A DNA stretch of 64,000 nt from Chloroflexota bacterium (GTDB lineage Bacteria > Chloroflexota > Limnocylindria > QHBO01). The notes beneath the pieces are model-generated. The model had not been told where the DNA came from, searched no databases, and saw nothing but the letters and a program-made list of their open reading frames with translations. Below, piece by piece: positions 8,482-17,507 of this stretch. The DNA is taken from NCBI GenBank assembly GCA_040902225.1, contig JBBDXT010000007.1, positions 124,001 through 188,000 on the forward strand. The letters run 5' to 3'. The position numbers and the translations under genes were made by a program. Numbering within the stretch: position 1 is the first letter of the stretch; every line of letters starts with the position of its first letter.

Positions 8482-8670
8482 TCAGCCTTCGGGATCCCCT
8501 GTGGTGACCTGAATCTCCTCGTCGCACGCGGAACAGCGGAAGAGCCGCTGGCCCCGGAGGAGCTGACGCTCGGGATCGTGCTCGTCGGGAGAGTGAGCAT
8601 CAACCGGGTTCATCTCGACCCAGTCGTTCCCATGCCGGTGCATGATCCGGTTCGTCTCAAAGTTCAACAC
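8482..8670 (-). CDS. Hypothetical 62-residue protein with a CxxC motif
   Basis: Small soluble protein. The C-terminal half contains FRCSACDEEIQV, a single CxxC of zinc-ribbon type, and the N-terminal half has an RHGNDWVEM stretch. GTG start at 8670 is preceded by GGAGG about 9 bases upstream, which supports translation. An overlapping plus-strand frame lacks such support. A single CxxC would need dimerisation to form a four-Cys metal site. No function can be assigned. Confidence 0.5.
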   Translation of the reverse strand: MLNFETNRIMHRHGNDWVEMNPVDAHSPDEHDPERQLLRGQRLFRCSACDEEIQVTTGDPEG

Positions 8671-8765
8671 GCGCCCGATCCTCCACTCGCCTCGATGTAC
8701 GTTCGGTAGTGTCCCCGATCCGCTCGCCAGATGCTAGGCCCGCGTCAACGTTCGAGGCTCGATCA

Positions 8766-8802
8766 AGAAAGAGGACCGCCCTCCCAGGGCGGTCCTCTTT
8801 CT
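8766..8802. terminator. Strong hairpin terminator of the PhoX-like gene
   Basis: Perfect 17-bp inverted repeat (left arm 8766-8782, right arm 8786-8802) with a CCC loop. It lies 15 bases beyond the stop of the minus-strand gene 8818-10635. Both flanks are A/T-rich at the stem ends (AGAAAGAGG / CCTCTTTCT), so it can act in either direction. Confidence 0.85.
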
Positions 8803-8817
8803 AGGTCAGCTCTGGAA

Positions 8818-10635
8818 TCAGCCTCCCGGGATGCGCAGGAGGACGAGCTGCCCGCCCTCCCGCTTGTTGATCCAGTCGGGGTAGGTGTCCTGTCCATAAG
8901 ACCAGACGCCACCAGACCGGATGAGGTCGTCACCACCGTCCTGGCTCTGCACCCACAGGCTGTGGGACTGGATCGTCACCAGGAAGGAACCTGGACCGAA
9001 GACCGACGACACGTCGATGATGCCGCTGGCCTCCCAGAACCCGTGCGTGGCGGCCGCGGACACCGGATCGACATCAGTTGTACCCTCGTCCGCCGACTGA
9101 TCGACCACGGCGGCCACGACAAGTTCTCCGAAATTGTCCTCGTTGAGCCTGTACTGCCAGATGCGCGCGTTGGTCGCATCCGGGTTGAAGGTTCCCGAAC
9201 CGGGGAAGATCGAGCCGAACGCGAATTGCTGCTGGCTGCCGGGATCCTCGGTGATGTACAGGCCGTTCGGCGTCGACTCGATGTTGTCTGGCTGGTGGAT
9301 CCGGCCGGGGTGTCTGACCGGCTGGTCGTCGCCCTCGATCAGGATCCTGAGCGAATCGACCTGGGTGGGGTCACTCGGGTCGAGCACCATCTCCCAGATT
9401 CGACCATTGGTTGAGACGCCGGCGCCCGGCGTCGCGTTTGTTCCGCGGCCGGAGTCGACGAGGTAGACCACGTTCGACATGCCCGGTCGCTTGTCATAGG
9501 CGACGTCCTCAAGCCGCACAAAGTCGAACACGTCGTGGAGCTGGGACCACTTCTCGAGCACCCACTGCGGGCCGTCGATCCCCACCCCGTTGAATCGCTG
9601 CCATGCCGAAGAGTTAGGAGGCGGTGGATAGGGACCGCCGAGGGATGCAGGGACGTCGGCCGCCATCAGCTCGCTGCCATCAACCGGATCGCGACCTGTC
9701 GCTATCAGCTTCGGCACCTGAATGAAGTGGCCGGTGATCGAGTCTGTTTCCCCCGGCACGAAGTCTTCATAGGTGGTGATCGCCGAATCGTCTGATACGA
9801 ATGCCCACAGCTCGCCAGCGTCGTTCCATACCCCGTTCGCGTTGTCAGCGATGTACGAGTAGAGCTGCGATTGAGACGGGGTCGTGGTGAATGTGTCATC
9901 GGTTGTGAGGACGACCGGCTGCCCGTAGCCAGGGATCGCGACGCTGTTTTCGTGATTCAGTCGGCCCATGCCCCAGATCGGCTGATAAGTGCCCGCATTC
10001 ACGTCGTACGCGACGACCGTGCCGATCTGGCGCGCGCCGGCGTCACCCGGAAATGCGGGGAAAGCCGGAGCCGTCTTGCTGACCCAGTCGATCCCCTCCT
10101 CGTTGGTCAAGAGCAGGGGACGGTCGAAGCCGTGCTCCGACGTGGCCAGGAAGTTGGAGCAGAAGCGCTGGAAGAGGGCCGAGCTCGGGATGACGTATGA
10201 CGCCCCGGGCAGCACGCCCATGCTCTTCTGATCGAGCCGCAACCTGCTCACCTGTGAGTTGTCGAAGTCGTTCTGGCTGCCGTTGGTGTTGTTCGTCGGC
10301 ACGTAGTCGACGCCATTGTTTGCAAGTGGGAAGGGAACGGTGGAGGTCTCATGGTTCACATACAAGTCGACGCTCAGCTTGCCGTTCTTCACGAATGAGA
10401 TGCCGTCAGGAATGGATTCGAACCGATAGCTGCCAATCATGTCGCCGACGGTGATGATCGGCACAACCTTGCCGCCGGGGGAGGTCGCCGTCAGCATCGA
10501 TGCCTGGCTCGTCAGGAAGCCGACTTGCGCCGGCTTGCCGAGGACGGGCGTTGCGCCGGCCGCAACGATCAGCGCCGCTGTTGCAAGGACGCCCATGCGC
10601 ATCCGCGGTTTCCTTGAACTGGGTGCTGCAGCCAT
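8818..10635 (-). CDS. Exported PhoX/DUF839-like protein (probable phosphatase family)
   Basis: 605 residues starting at ATG 10635, preceded by AAAGGAGGAG. An N-terminal signal peptide (RMGVLATAALIVAAGATPVLG) directs export. The mature protein has blocks seen in DUF839/PhoX-type beta-propellers: DLYVNHETS, LLLTNEEG, GRLNHENS and IHQPDNIESTPNGLYITED, the last a propeller-like segment. PhoX enzymes are calcium/iron alkaline phosphatases. I cannot confirm the full PhoX metal ligand set here, so phosphatase activity is inferred from family and from lying next to DUF47-PiT and the pst operon. Ends at a strong terminator. Confidence 0.7.
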   Translation of the reverse strand: MAAAPSSRKPRMRMGVLATAALIVAAGATPVLGKPAQVGFLTSQASMLTATSPGGKVVPIITVGDMIGSYRFESIPDGISFVKNGKLSVDLYVNHETSTVPFPLANNGVDYVPTNNTNGSQNDFDNSQVSRLRLDQKSMGVLPGASYVIPSSALFQRFCSNFLATSEHGFDRPLLLTNEEGIDWVSKTAPAFPAFPGDAGARQIGTVVAYDVNAGTYQPIWGMGRLNHENSVAIPGYGQPVVLTTDDTFTTTPSQSQLYSYIADNANGVWNDAGELWAFVSDDSAITTYEDFVPGETDSITGHFIQVPKLIATGRDPVDGSELMAADVPASLGGPYPPPPNSSAWQRFNGVGIDGPQWVLEKWSQLHDVFDFVRLEDVAYDKRPGMSNVVYLVDSGRGTNATPGAGVSTNGRIWEMVLDPSDPTQVDSLRILIEGDDQPVRHPGRIHQPDNIESTPNGLYITEDPGSQQQFAFGSIFPGSGTFNPDATNARIWQYRLNEDNFGELVVAAVVDQSADEGTTDVDPVSAAATHGFWEASGIIDVSSVFGPGSFLVTIQSHSLWVQSQDGGDDLIRSGGVWSYGQDTYPDWINKREGGQLVLLRIPGG

Positions 10636-10883
10636 GAAGAGACTCCTCCTTTGCTGCTGGCGGACCATCCGGCTGTCCGCAAGAGGCGGGCGGTGGCCGC
10701 TCTGGGATAGGGTGACAGTCTGCGCCCATCTCGACGGTCGGGGCAAGCGACGGGGGGCCTTGACGGTGCAGCCGCGCACCACGCCAGCGTGCCGAGGCGC
10801 ACCACGCAATCAGCCCCGGAACCAGTACGCTGCGCGCGGACCGTGACACGTCCGATACGACGGTCAAGCCACGTGGAGACCGA

Positions 10884-11501
10884 ATGCGTTTCTCACTCAT
10901 CCCGCGCGAGACGAAGTTCTTCGACATGTTCGAGGAGGACGCCCGCAACGTGCTCGGGGCGGCCCGGCTCCTCGAGCAGTTCTTCCGCGACTACGACGAT
11001 CGGGAGCGGCTGGCGAGCCAGTTGCTCGATGTGGAGCATGCCGGTGACCAGATGAGCCACGAGATCGGGCGCAGGCTGGAATCGACGTTCGTCACGCCCT
11101 TCGACCGGGAGGACATCCACGCCCTGATCAGCCGGCTCGACGACATCCTCGACCTGATCGAGGAGGTCGCTGACACCTGCATCCTCTACAACATCGACGC
11201 CCCCACACCGGCCGCCATCCAACAGGCGGAGATCATCGTGCGCCAGTGCGAGCAGCTCGCCGACGGGCTCGCCAAGCTCCGTCATTTCAAGGGGGTGGAG
11301 CCGTTCTGGATCGAGATCCATCGGCTCGAGAACGAGGGCGATCGGATCGCTCGGCAAGCGGTCGCCGAGCTCTTCAAGCAAGGCCATGAGCCGATGGACG
11401 TCATCAAGTGGAAGGACGTCTACGCGCTGCTCGAGGAGGCGATCGACTCCGCCGAAGATGCTGCCAACGTGATCGAGCGGATCGTCGTCAAGCATGCCTG
11501 A
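10884..11501 (+). CDS. DUF47/PhoU-like PiT accessory protein
   Basis: 205-residue all-helical cytoplasmic protein of the DUF47 (PhoU-related) family. It has the repeated acidic helix signature: DVEHAGDQMSHEIGRRLESTF...PFDREDIHALISRLDDILDLIEE, then HRLENEGDRIARQAVAELF. Members regulate the adjacent PiT permease. ATG start with GTGGAG upstream; the stop overlaps the 5' end of the PiT frame. Divergent from the PhoX-like gene across a 248-bp region in which I see no certain operator. Confidence 0.9.
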   Translation: MRFSLIPRETKFFDMFEEDARNVLGAARLLEQFFRDYDDRERLASQLLDVEHAGDQMSHEIGRRLESTFVTPFDREDIHALISRLDDILDLIEEVADTCILYNIDAPTPAAIQQAEIIVRQCEQLADGLAKLRHFKGVEPFWIEIHRLENEGDRIARQAVAELFKQGHEPMDVIKWKDVYALLEEAIDSAEDAANVIERIVVKHA

Positions 11502-11524
11502 GGGCTTCACCGCTCCTGATCGCG

Positions 11525-12493
11525 GTGCTTGGCCTGGCAGTCTTGTTCGACTACATCAACGGCTTCCACGACACCGCCAACGCGATCGCTACCTCGGTCA
11601 GCACCCGCGCCCTGAGCCCGCGGCTGGCCATCGGTATGAGCGCCAGCGCCAACTTCGTCGGGGCGCTGACGGGGACCGCGGTGGCCAAGACGATCGGGGC
11701 CGGCCTGATTGCGCCACAGGCCGAGGGAGGGCTGGTGGTTGCGGCGGCCCTGGTGGGCGCTATCGTCTGGAACCTGCTGACGTGGCGATTGGGCATCCCG
11801 TCGTCCAGCAGCCATGCGCTGATCGGGGGCCTGCTGGGTGCCAGCGCCGCGGCAGTCGGGTTCGGCGCCTGGCAGATCGGGGGCATCTTGGGCAAGGTGA
11901 TCCTGCCGCTCGTCGGGTCACCGATCGTCGGCTTCGCCATCGGCTTCGGCCTGATGGTTGTCATCTTCAACCTGTTCAGACGCGCGCACCCCAAGTCCAT
12001 GAACGACCGGTTTCGACGAATGCAGGTTGTGTCGGCCGCCTTCATGGCGTTCAGCCATGGCAGCAACGATGCCCAGAAGACGATGGGGGTTATGACCCTG
12101 GCACTGGTGTCGGCGGGGGTCCTGACCGAGTTCAAGGTGCCCCTCTGGGTGATCATCCTGGCGGCAGGCGCCATCTCGCTGGGGACTGCGGCGGGAGGCT
12201 GGCGGATCATTCGCACCATGGGCACGAAGGTCGTGAAGCTCGACCCGGTGCACGGCTTCGCGGCGGAGACGACGGCAGCCACCATCATCCTCGGCGCTTC
12301 GACGCTCGGTATGCCGGTGAGCACCACGCACGTGATTTCGAGCGCCATCCTGGGGGTAGGGTCGTCAGACCGATTCCGCACCGTGCACTGGGGCGTGGCG
12401 CGTCGGATCGGGATCGCCTGGGTGCTCACCCTGCCGGCGTCCGGGCTGGTCGCCGCCCTCGCCTACTGGGTGCTGCACCCGATCCTTGGCTGA
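11525..12493 (+). CDS. pit: PiT family inorganic phosphate permease
   Basis: Integral membrane phosphate:cation symporter. Both halves carry the PiT signature: YINGFHDTANAIATSV near the N-terminus and FSHGSNDAQKTMGVM in the second half, plus VSTTHVISSAILG. Start is uncertain. The first conventional codon is GTG 11525, which leaves only nine residues before the motif. A CTG at 11498 inside the DUF47 stop region would add nine residues and give a fuller first helix. Low-affinity phosphate uptake, complementing the high-affinity Pst system downstream. Confidence 0.88.
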   Translation: MLGLAVLFDYINGFHDTANAIATSVSTRALSPRLAIGMSASANFVGALTGTAVAKTIGAGLIAPQAEGGLVVAAALVGAIVWNLLTWRLGIPSSSSHALIGGLLGASAAAVGFGAWQIGGILGKVILPLVGSPIVGFAIGFGLMVVIFNLFRRAHPKSMNDRFRRMQVVSAAFMAFSHGSNDAQKTMGVMTLALVSAGVLTEFKVPLWVIILAAGAISLGTAAGGWRIIRTMGTKVVKLDPVHGFAAETTAATIILGASTLGMPVSTTHVISSAILGVGSSDRFRTVHWGVARRIGIAWVLTLPASGLVAALAYWVLHPILG

Positions 12494-12503
12494 TCGAGCC
12501 GCG

Positions 12504-12878
12504 TCAGCTGAAGAAGATGAAGCGGATCCCCACGATCACCAGCAGTACCCCGAAGCCGCGCTGCACGACCTCCACCGGCAGCGAGATGCCGAGCCGCGCT
12601 CCGAGATAGGCACCCAGCAGCAGACCGACCGCCAGGACTGCTGCGAGGCCAAGGTCGACGAATCCGCCGCGCCAATACTCCAGCGCGCCGAGCGCACCGA
12701 CCGGGAGGAGCAGTGCGGCCAGCGAGGTTCCGGCCGCCTGAGTGGTGGTCAGCCCGACGACCAGGACCAGCAGCGGCACGATGACGATTCCACCGCCGAT
12801 TCCGAAGAGACCAGACAGGACACCAGCGAACAGGCCGATGCCGCCGACGACCAGCAGTTGAGCCAATCCAACCTCCAC
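12504..12878 (-). CDS. TSUP (TauE/SafE) family membrane protein, half-length
   Basis: 124 residues with about four hydrophobic helices. It contains the family motif GLFGIGGGIVIVPLL near the N-terminus, followed by AAGTSL and a GAYLGARL block. Typical TauE/SafE proteins are about 250 residues with the motif duplicated; this is one half, and may act as a dimer. GTG 12878 is the longest start; TTG 12866 has GGAGG at 5-6 bases and may be the true one. Convergent with the PiT gene. Substrate (sulfite, sulfonate or other anion) unknown. Confidence 0.8.
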   Translation of the reverse strand: MEVGLAQLLVVGGIGLFAGVLSGLFGIGGGIVIVPLLVLVVGLTTTQAAGTSLAALLLPVGALGALEYWRGGFVDLGLAAVLAVGLLLGAYLGARLGISLPVEVVQRGFGVLLVIVGIRFIFFS

Positions 12879-12961
12879 ATTTTCGTTTTCAGGCGCGCCC
12901 GGCGAGATTTTGAGTCTAGGCCTTGACCCACGCTTGATCTTCAGCGAGTAGGGTCACCGCC

Positions 12962-13420
12962 ATGGAGAAGCGACGGGTCATCTTCATGTGCACGCACAAC
13001 AGCGCTCGGTCACAGATGGCGGAGGCGATGCTGCGCGAGTTCGGCGGCGACACCTTCGAGGCGTTCAGCGCAGGCACCGAGGCCGCGGGCATCCGGCCGG
13101 AGACGATCCAGGTCATGAATGAGATCGGCATCGACATCAGCGGGCAGCGCTCGAAGACGATCGACGAGTTTCGCGGCCAGGGCTTCGAGTGGTTCATCAC
13201 CGTCTGCGACGACGCACAGAAGAACTGCCCCGTCCTCCCGGGCGTCCAGGAGGTCGCGCATTGGTCCATCGAGGATCCCTCGCTGGCCGAAGGGACGCCG
13301 GACGACCGGCTGGCAGCATTCCGGCGCGCACGCGATCTGATCAGGAATCGACTGCGCCTGTTCATCCTCGCGGGCGGGCGCCCCGAGCTCCCGGTGCCGC
13401 ACCCGACGGTGCTGCCCTAG
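12962..13420 (+). CDS. arsC: Thioredoxin-coupled arsenate reductase
   Basis: 152-residue low-molecular-weight phosphatase-fold protein that reduces arsenate to arsenite. The P-loop CTHNSARSQ starts at Cys10, and two more cysteines lie at 82 and 89 (VCDDAQKNC). These are the same three positions used in the staphylococcal-type thioredoxin-dependent ArsC disulfide cascade. This distinguishes it from plain LMW tyrosine phosphatases. It sits between PiT and PstS. That makes sense because arsenate enters by phosphate transporters; no arsenite efflux pump is seen here. Confidence 0.92.
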   Translation: MEKRRVIFMCTHNSARSQMAEAMLREFGGDTFEAFSAGTEAAGIRPETIQVMNEIGIDISGQRSKTIDEFRGQGFEWFITVCDDAQKNCPVLPGVQEVAHWSIEDPSLAEGTPDDRLAAFRRARDLIRNRLRLFILAGGRPELPVPHPTVLP

Positions 13421-13514
13421 ATTTCACATGGCCTTGATGTATCGATAAGGATCGGTTAAAGCCGACCCCGGATCCTCCAATCGAACCCATGTCCATTGAT
13501 TTGGAGGAATCCCG

Positions 13515-14582
13515 TTGACCCATCCCACACTAGTCCGGCCCGCCTTGGCTGGAATCCTGGCCGGAGCCGTCATCCTGGCGGCCTGCTCGAACACCGAATC
13601 GCCCGACGCCTCTGCCTCCACCCTGACCGGCTCTCTCTTCGTGTCTGGATCGTCAACGGTCGAGCCGATCTCGCTTGCGAACGCTGAGAAGTTCGCCGCC
13701 ACGCAGCCGAACGTTGACATCTCGGTCGAGGGGCCCGGCACGAGCGACGGCTTCGCGCTCTTCTGCGCAGGCGAAAGCGACGTGCAGGACGCGTCGCGCG
13801 CCATCAAGGAGGCGGAGATCGCAACCTGCACGGAGAACGGCATCGAGTTCATCGAGCTGTACATCGCCATCGACGGCCTCTCCGTCATCACGTCGGCACT
13901 CAACGACCAGGTGGAATGCCTGAGCTTCACCGATCTGTGGGCGCTCCTTGGGCCCGAGAACGAGGGCGAGAACGGCTCGCCTTGGTCTGACTACAACGAC
14001 CTGGCGCAGGCGACGGCGGATGCCACCGATGGCACCTTCGGGGATATCCACACTCCCTATCTCGATGCACCGCTCTTCGTGACGGCGCCGGGAGAGGAGT
14101 CGGGCACGTTCGACTCCTTCGTCGAGCTGGTGGTTGGTCCCGTGGGAGCAGCCCTCGGCATGGAGGACATCACTACCCGCATCGGCTACCAGTCCTCGGG
14201 TGATGACAACGCCATCATCCAGGGCGTGGCGGGCACGGCGGATTCGCCGACGACCCTGGGCTGGGTCGGCTTCGCCTACGTGGAGGAGAACCTCGATTCC
14301 GTGAAACCGCTTGCGATCGACGCGGGTGATGGCTGCATCGAGCCGACAATCGAGACGATCGCCTCCGGTGATTACCCAATCGCGCGCCCTCTCTTCATCT
14401 ACGTGAATGCCGCGGTCGCTGAGGAAAACGACGCACTCGCCGCGTTTGTCGACTTCTACCTGTCCGACGAGGGCCGGGCCTCGGTCAGCGAGGTCAGGTA
14501 CGTCGACATCCCCGATGAGGATTGGCAGGCGACCGTTGACACGTGGGAGGCGCGGACGACGGGCGCCCATTACGGCAGCTGA
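13515..14582 (+). CDS. pstS: Phosphate ABC transporter substrate-binding lipoprotein
   Basis: 355 residues. Signal peptide with lipobox LAAC (Cys24), so membrane-anchored outside the cell. The mature protein begins a PBP type II fold: SLFVSGSSTVEPIS and GPGTSDGFALFCAGESDVQDASR bind phosphate; ESGTFDSF follows, and YVNAAVAEENDALAAFVDFYL closes. TTG start at 13515 with GGAGG at 13503-13507. First gene of pstSCAB-phoU-phoB-phoR. A hairpin separates it from pstC. Confidence 0.95.
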   Translation: MTHPTLVRPALAGILAGAVILAACSNTESPDASASTLTGSLFVSGSSTVEPISLANAEKFAATQPNVDISVEGPGTSDGFALFCAGESDVQDASRAIKEAEIATCTENGIEFIELYIAIDGLSVITSALNDQVECLSFTDLWALLGPENEGENGSPWSDYNDLAQATADATDGTFGDIHTPYLDAPLFVTAPGEESGTFDSFVELVVGPVGAALGMEDITTRIGYQSSGDDNAIIQGVAGTADSPTTLGWVGFAYVEENLDSVKPLAIDAGDGCIEPTIETIASGDYPIARPLFIYVNAAVAEENDALAAFVDFYLSDEGRASVSEVRYVDIPDEDWQATVDTWEARTTGAHYGS

Positions 14583-14602
14583 ACAGGCGGCCGTCTCGTG
14601 AT

Positions 14603-14627
14603 GCCGGACGGGGTTCGCTCGTCCGGC
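14603..14627 (+). terminator. Intra-operon hairpin between pstS and pstC
   Basis: GCCGGACG - GGGTTCGCT - CGTCCGGC, an 8-bp G+C-rich stem in the 101-bp gap, without a T-run. It could attenuate transcription or protect the 3' end of pstS mRNA, giving more binding protein than permease. Confidence 0.5.
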
Positions 14628-14683
14628 TCACAAGCTCGAGGAACGGCATCCGCTCCCACGTTGACCGATAGACTCTGAATTCG

Positions 14684-15625
14684 ATGGCGTCACCCACCGC
14701 ACCCCCCCACCTGAGCATCGCGGATCTGCAGGGCTCACAGCGGCACCGACGAACCGAGGGTGCGATCCGACTGGTCTTCCTGGGGATGGCGGCGCTCTCC
14801 GTCGTTGTCACCGCCCTGATCTTCCTGGCGCTCATCGGAGAGGCATGGAACTTCATCAGCAAGGTGGAGCTGCCGGCCCTCTGGTCCGGCGGCTGGTTCC
14901 CACGGCGCGGGATGTACGACATCGGCACCATCCTTGCCGGGACGCTCGTGATCGCCGGCATCGGGATGGTGGTTGCCATTCCCCTTGGACTCGGTGCCGC
15001 CATCTACCTGGCCGAATACGCCGGCCATCGCGCCCGCGCCTACCTCAAGCCGGTCCTGGAGATGCTGGCCGCGGTCCCGAGCATCGTGCTCGGCTATTTC
15101 GCCCTCCAGTGGATCAGCCCGAACATCGTCCAGACGCTTTGCGTCAGCGGTGCCTCCGTCTTCAACATGGCGGCCGCTGGCCTTGCGGTGGGGATCCTGG
15201 TCACGCCACTCATCGCATCCATCGCCGAGGACGCGATGTATGCCGTGCCGCGGTCGCTCCGTGAGGCGTCGTACGGGCTCGGCGCCAGAAAGCGCACGAC
15301 GAGCCTTCGGATCGTCCTGCCGGCTGCGGTCTCCGGAATCGTGGCGGCGATAATCGTCGGCTTCAGCCGGGCCGTCGGGGAGACCATGATCGTCTCGATC
15401 GCCGCAGGCGGCACCGGTGGCTCGCTCTTCGGCCTCAATCCCTGCGGCCAGGGACAGACCATGACCGCCGCAATGACCGCGCTTGCAACCGGCTCCGATC
15501 AGGTCCGCGGCGCCGATCTTGCCTATCCGAGCCTCTTCTTCGTCGGCCTGCTCCTGTTCGGGATCACGCTGACGCTCAACGTGTTCAGTGAGCGCTTCGT
15601 GCGTCGTACGAGGTTGAGGTACTGA
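14684..15625 (+). CDS. pstC: Phosphate ABC transporter permease PstC
   Basis: 313-residue membrane protein with six predicted helices. The N-terminal cytoplasmic stretch is followed by a first helix (LVFLGMAALSVVVTALIFLAL). The BPD transport domain carries the EAA-loop region SLREASYGLGARKRTTSLRIVLPAA. The motif AVPSIVLGYFAL is typical of PstC/PstA. ATG start 101 bp after pstS; its TGA overlaps the ATG of pstA by one base. Forms the membrane channel with PstA. Confidence 0.94.
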   Translation: MASPTAPPHLSIADLQGSQRHRRTEGAIRLVFLGMAALSVVVTALIFLALIGEAWNFISKVELPALWSGGWFPRRGMYDIGTILAGTLVIAGIGMVVAIPLGLGAAIYLAEYAGHRARAYLKPVLEMLAAVPSIVLGYFALQWISPNIVQTLCVSGASVFNMAAAGLAVGILVTPLIASIAEDAMYAVPRSLREASYGLGARKRTTSLRIVLPAAVSGIVAAIIVGFSRAVGETMIVSIAAGGTGGSLFGLNPCGQGQTMTAAMTALATGSDQVRGADLAYPSLFFVGLLLFGITLTLNVFSERFVRRTRLRY

Positions 15626-16572
15626 TGTCGAACATCGCGACGGGCGCCCGAGTGAGCGCCGAGCTTGTCCGGCAACGCATCAGCGGCCGACGCTCGGATG
15701 TCGGCGGGCGCCTGTTCGAGGGCCTGCTGCTGCTGGCGCTCCTCGCCTCGCTCGCCGTGCTCCTGACGCTGCTCGTGGACGTCACGACCCGGGGCATCGG
15801 CGTCTACCTGGAGCGCGGCCTCGACTTCATCGGTTCACCGCTGTCACGAGATCCTGCGCAGGCGGGAGTCGGCCAAGGTCTGTTTGGATCACTCCTGCTC
15901 ATGCTCCTGGTGGCGGTGACGGCCTTTCCGATCGGCATTGGTGCGGCGATCTATCTCGAGGAGTACGCGCGCGACACGACCTTCACGAGGTTCGTCACCG
16001 CGAATATTCGGAACCTGGCCGGCGTCCCGTCGATCGTCTACGGGCTGCTGGGCCTCGCCGTCTTCGTGGTGGCGCTCCGCGGATTCGTGGGCCCCGATTC
16101 TCAGGGGCGCAGTGTGCTGGCAGGCGGTCTGACACTGGCCATCGTAGTCCTCCCGATCGTGATCATCACCACCTCCGAGGCGCTGCGAGCGGTCCCCTCC
16201 GGTATCCGCGAGGCGGCCTACGGCGTCGGCGCTACCCGTTGGCAGACGGTGCGCAGTCACGTGATCCCCTACGCGGCGCCGGGAATCCTGACCGGGACGA
16301 TCCTCTCCATGGCGCGGGCATTCGGGGAGACAGCACCATTGATCATGGTCGGTGGAGCGGTGAGCTTCCTGAGCACCGGCGACCAAGGGGTCATCGAGAC
16401 GCTGCAGGGCAAGTACACGACCGTACCAACCACGATCTACCAGTGGGTCCAGCGGCCGGAGCGCGAGTTCATCGAGCTGAGCGCGGCTGGAATCCTGGCG
16501 TTGCTAGTCACCATCCTGCTCGTCAACGGCTTGGCGATCATCCTGCGAAACCGATATGCCCGAAAGTGGTGA
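15625..16572 (+). CDS. pstA: Phosphate ABC transporter permease PstA
   Basis: 315 residues, six helices. It has [19 protein letters not shown] and the EAA loop [29 protein letters not shown], then [12 protein letters not shown], all characteristic of PstA. The start ATG overlaps the pstC stop (TGATG), indicating translational coupling. Partner of PstC in the inner membrane. Confidence 0.94.
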   Translation: MSNIATGARVSAELVRQRISGRRSDVGGRLFEGLLLLALLASLAVLLTLLVDVTTRGIGVYLERGLDFIGSPLSRDPAQAGVGQGLFGSLLLMLLVAVTAFPIGIGAAIYLEEYARDTTFTRFVTANIRNLAGVPSIVYGLLGLAVFVVALRGFVGPDSQGRSVLAGGLTLAIVVLPIVIITTSEALRAVPSGIREAAYGVGATRWQTVRSHVIPYAAPGILTGTILSMARAFGETAPLIMVGGAVSFLSTGDQGVIETLQGKYTTVPTTIYQWVQRPEREFIELSAAGILALLVTILLVNGLAIILRNRYARKW

Positions 16573-16594
16573 CGATGTGACAGTGGAGGCCAAA

Positions 16595-17497
16595 GTGACC
16601 GCTGTTCCGCCTCTTGACCAAGACGAGCGCGCAGGGCCGACAATACGTGTGATGCCAGGTCCTGAGGCAAAAGAGATCGAGCGGCTCTCAGCCGCCAGTT
16701 CCGGTACGGCTGCGACGCTCGAATTCGCGGCACAGGACGTCGTCTTCGACCTTCAGTCGCTCTCGTGTTTCTATGGCTCCTTCCGAGCGGTGCGCGAGAT
16801 CTCGCTGCAGGTGCCGAGGAACCAGATCACGGCCATCATCGGTCCGTCGGGTTGCGGCAAGAGCACCCTCTTGCGCAGTTTCAACCGCATGAACGACCTC
16901 GTCGACGGAGCCCGCGTCGAAGGCAGGGTTCTGTATCACGGCGTGGACCTGTACAGCGACGGGGTCGATCCGGTAGAGGTTCGGCGTCGGATCGGCATGG
17001 TCTTCCAGAAGCCGAACCCATTCCCAAAGTCGATCTACGATAACGTCGCCTTCGGTCCGCGCGTGGCCGGCTTCCGCGGCGATATGGCCGAGCTCGTCGA
17101 GCAGTCCCTGCGGCGGGCCGTTCTCTGGGACGAGGTCAAGGACAAGCTCCGCTCGCCGGGAACCGACCTCTCCGGTGGGCAGCAGCAGCGCCTGTGCATC
17201 GCCCGCGCGATCGCGGTAGAGCCCGATGTCATCCTGATGGACGAGCCGTGCTCCGCCCTCGACCCGGTGGCGACCCTGCGCATCGAGGAGCTCATGCATG
17301 AGCTCAAGCAGAATTACACGATTGTGATCGTGACCCATAACATGCAGCAGGCAGCCCGCGCCAGTGACGTCACCGCGTTCCTGACCATGGGGGACGATCG
17401 TGCGGGCTACCTGGTCGAGATGGACACCACCGACAAGATATTCACTCGACCTGAGCATCGGCTCACGGAGGACTACATCACCGGCCGGTTCGGCTAG
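16595..17497 (+). CDS. pstB: Phosphate ABC transporter ATP-binding protein PstB
   Basis: ABC ATPase with Walker [28 protein letters not shown] (PstB-specific Q-loop), signature LSGGQQQR, Walker B ILMDEP and switch [11 protein letters not shown] 16595 is preferred because GGAGG lies at 16585-16589. An in-frame ATG at 16556 would add 13 residues and overlap pstA by 17 bp. Even from 16595 it keeps a low-complexity N-terminal extension of roughly 45 residues before the nucleotide-binding domain, longer than usual PstB (about 250 residues). Confidence 0.94.
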   Translation: MTAVPPLDQDERAGPTIRVMPGPEAKEIERLSAASSGTAATLEFAAQDVVFDLQSLSCFYGSFRAVREISLQVPRNQITAIIGPSGCGKSTLLRSFNRMNDLVDGARVEGRVLYHGVDLYSDGVDPVEVRRRIGMVFQKPNPFPKSIYDNVAFGPRVAGFRGDMAELVEQSLRRAVLWDEVKDKLRSPGTDLSGGQQQRLCIARAIAVEPDVILMDEPCSALDPVATLRIEELMHELKQNYTIVIVTHNMQQAARASDVTAFLTMGDDRAGYLVEMDTTDKIFTRPEHRLTEDYITGRFG

Positions 17498-17507
17498 GAG
17501 GCGCGTC

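Noticed and set aside
8383-8709. Plus-strand frame of 108 codons after the exported repeat protein
   Set aside because: It crosses the terminator at 8422-8458 and overlaps the minus-strand 62-residue gene, which has a ribosome site.
10636-10883. Shared Pho-type operator in the divergent PhoX-like/DUF47 region
   Set aside because: GTGACACGT and similar words are present, but no repeat or dyad stands out enough to call.
12962-13420. Low-molecular-weight protein tyrosine phosphatase
   Set aside because: Cys82 and Cys89 in addition to Cys10 fit the thioredoxin-coupled arsenate reductase better.
13421-13514. Pho box upstream of pstS
   Set aside because: No clear pair of 7-bp direct repeats matching known PhoB/PhoP boxes could be made out by eye; only the ribosome site is convincing.
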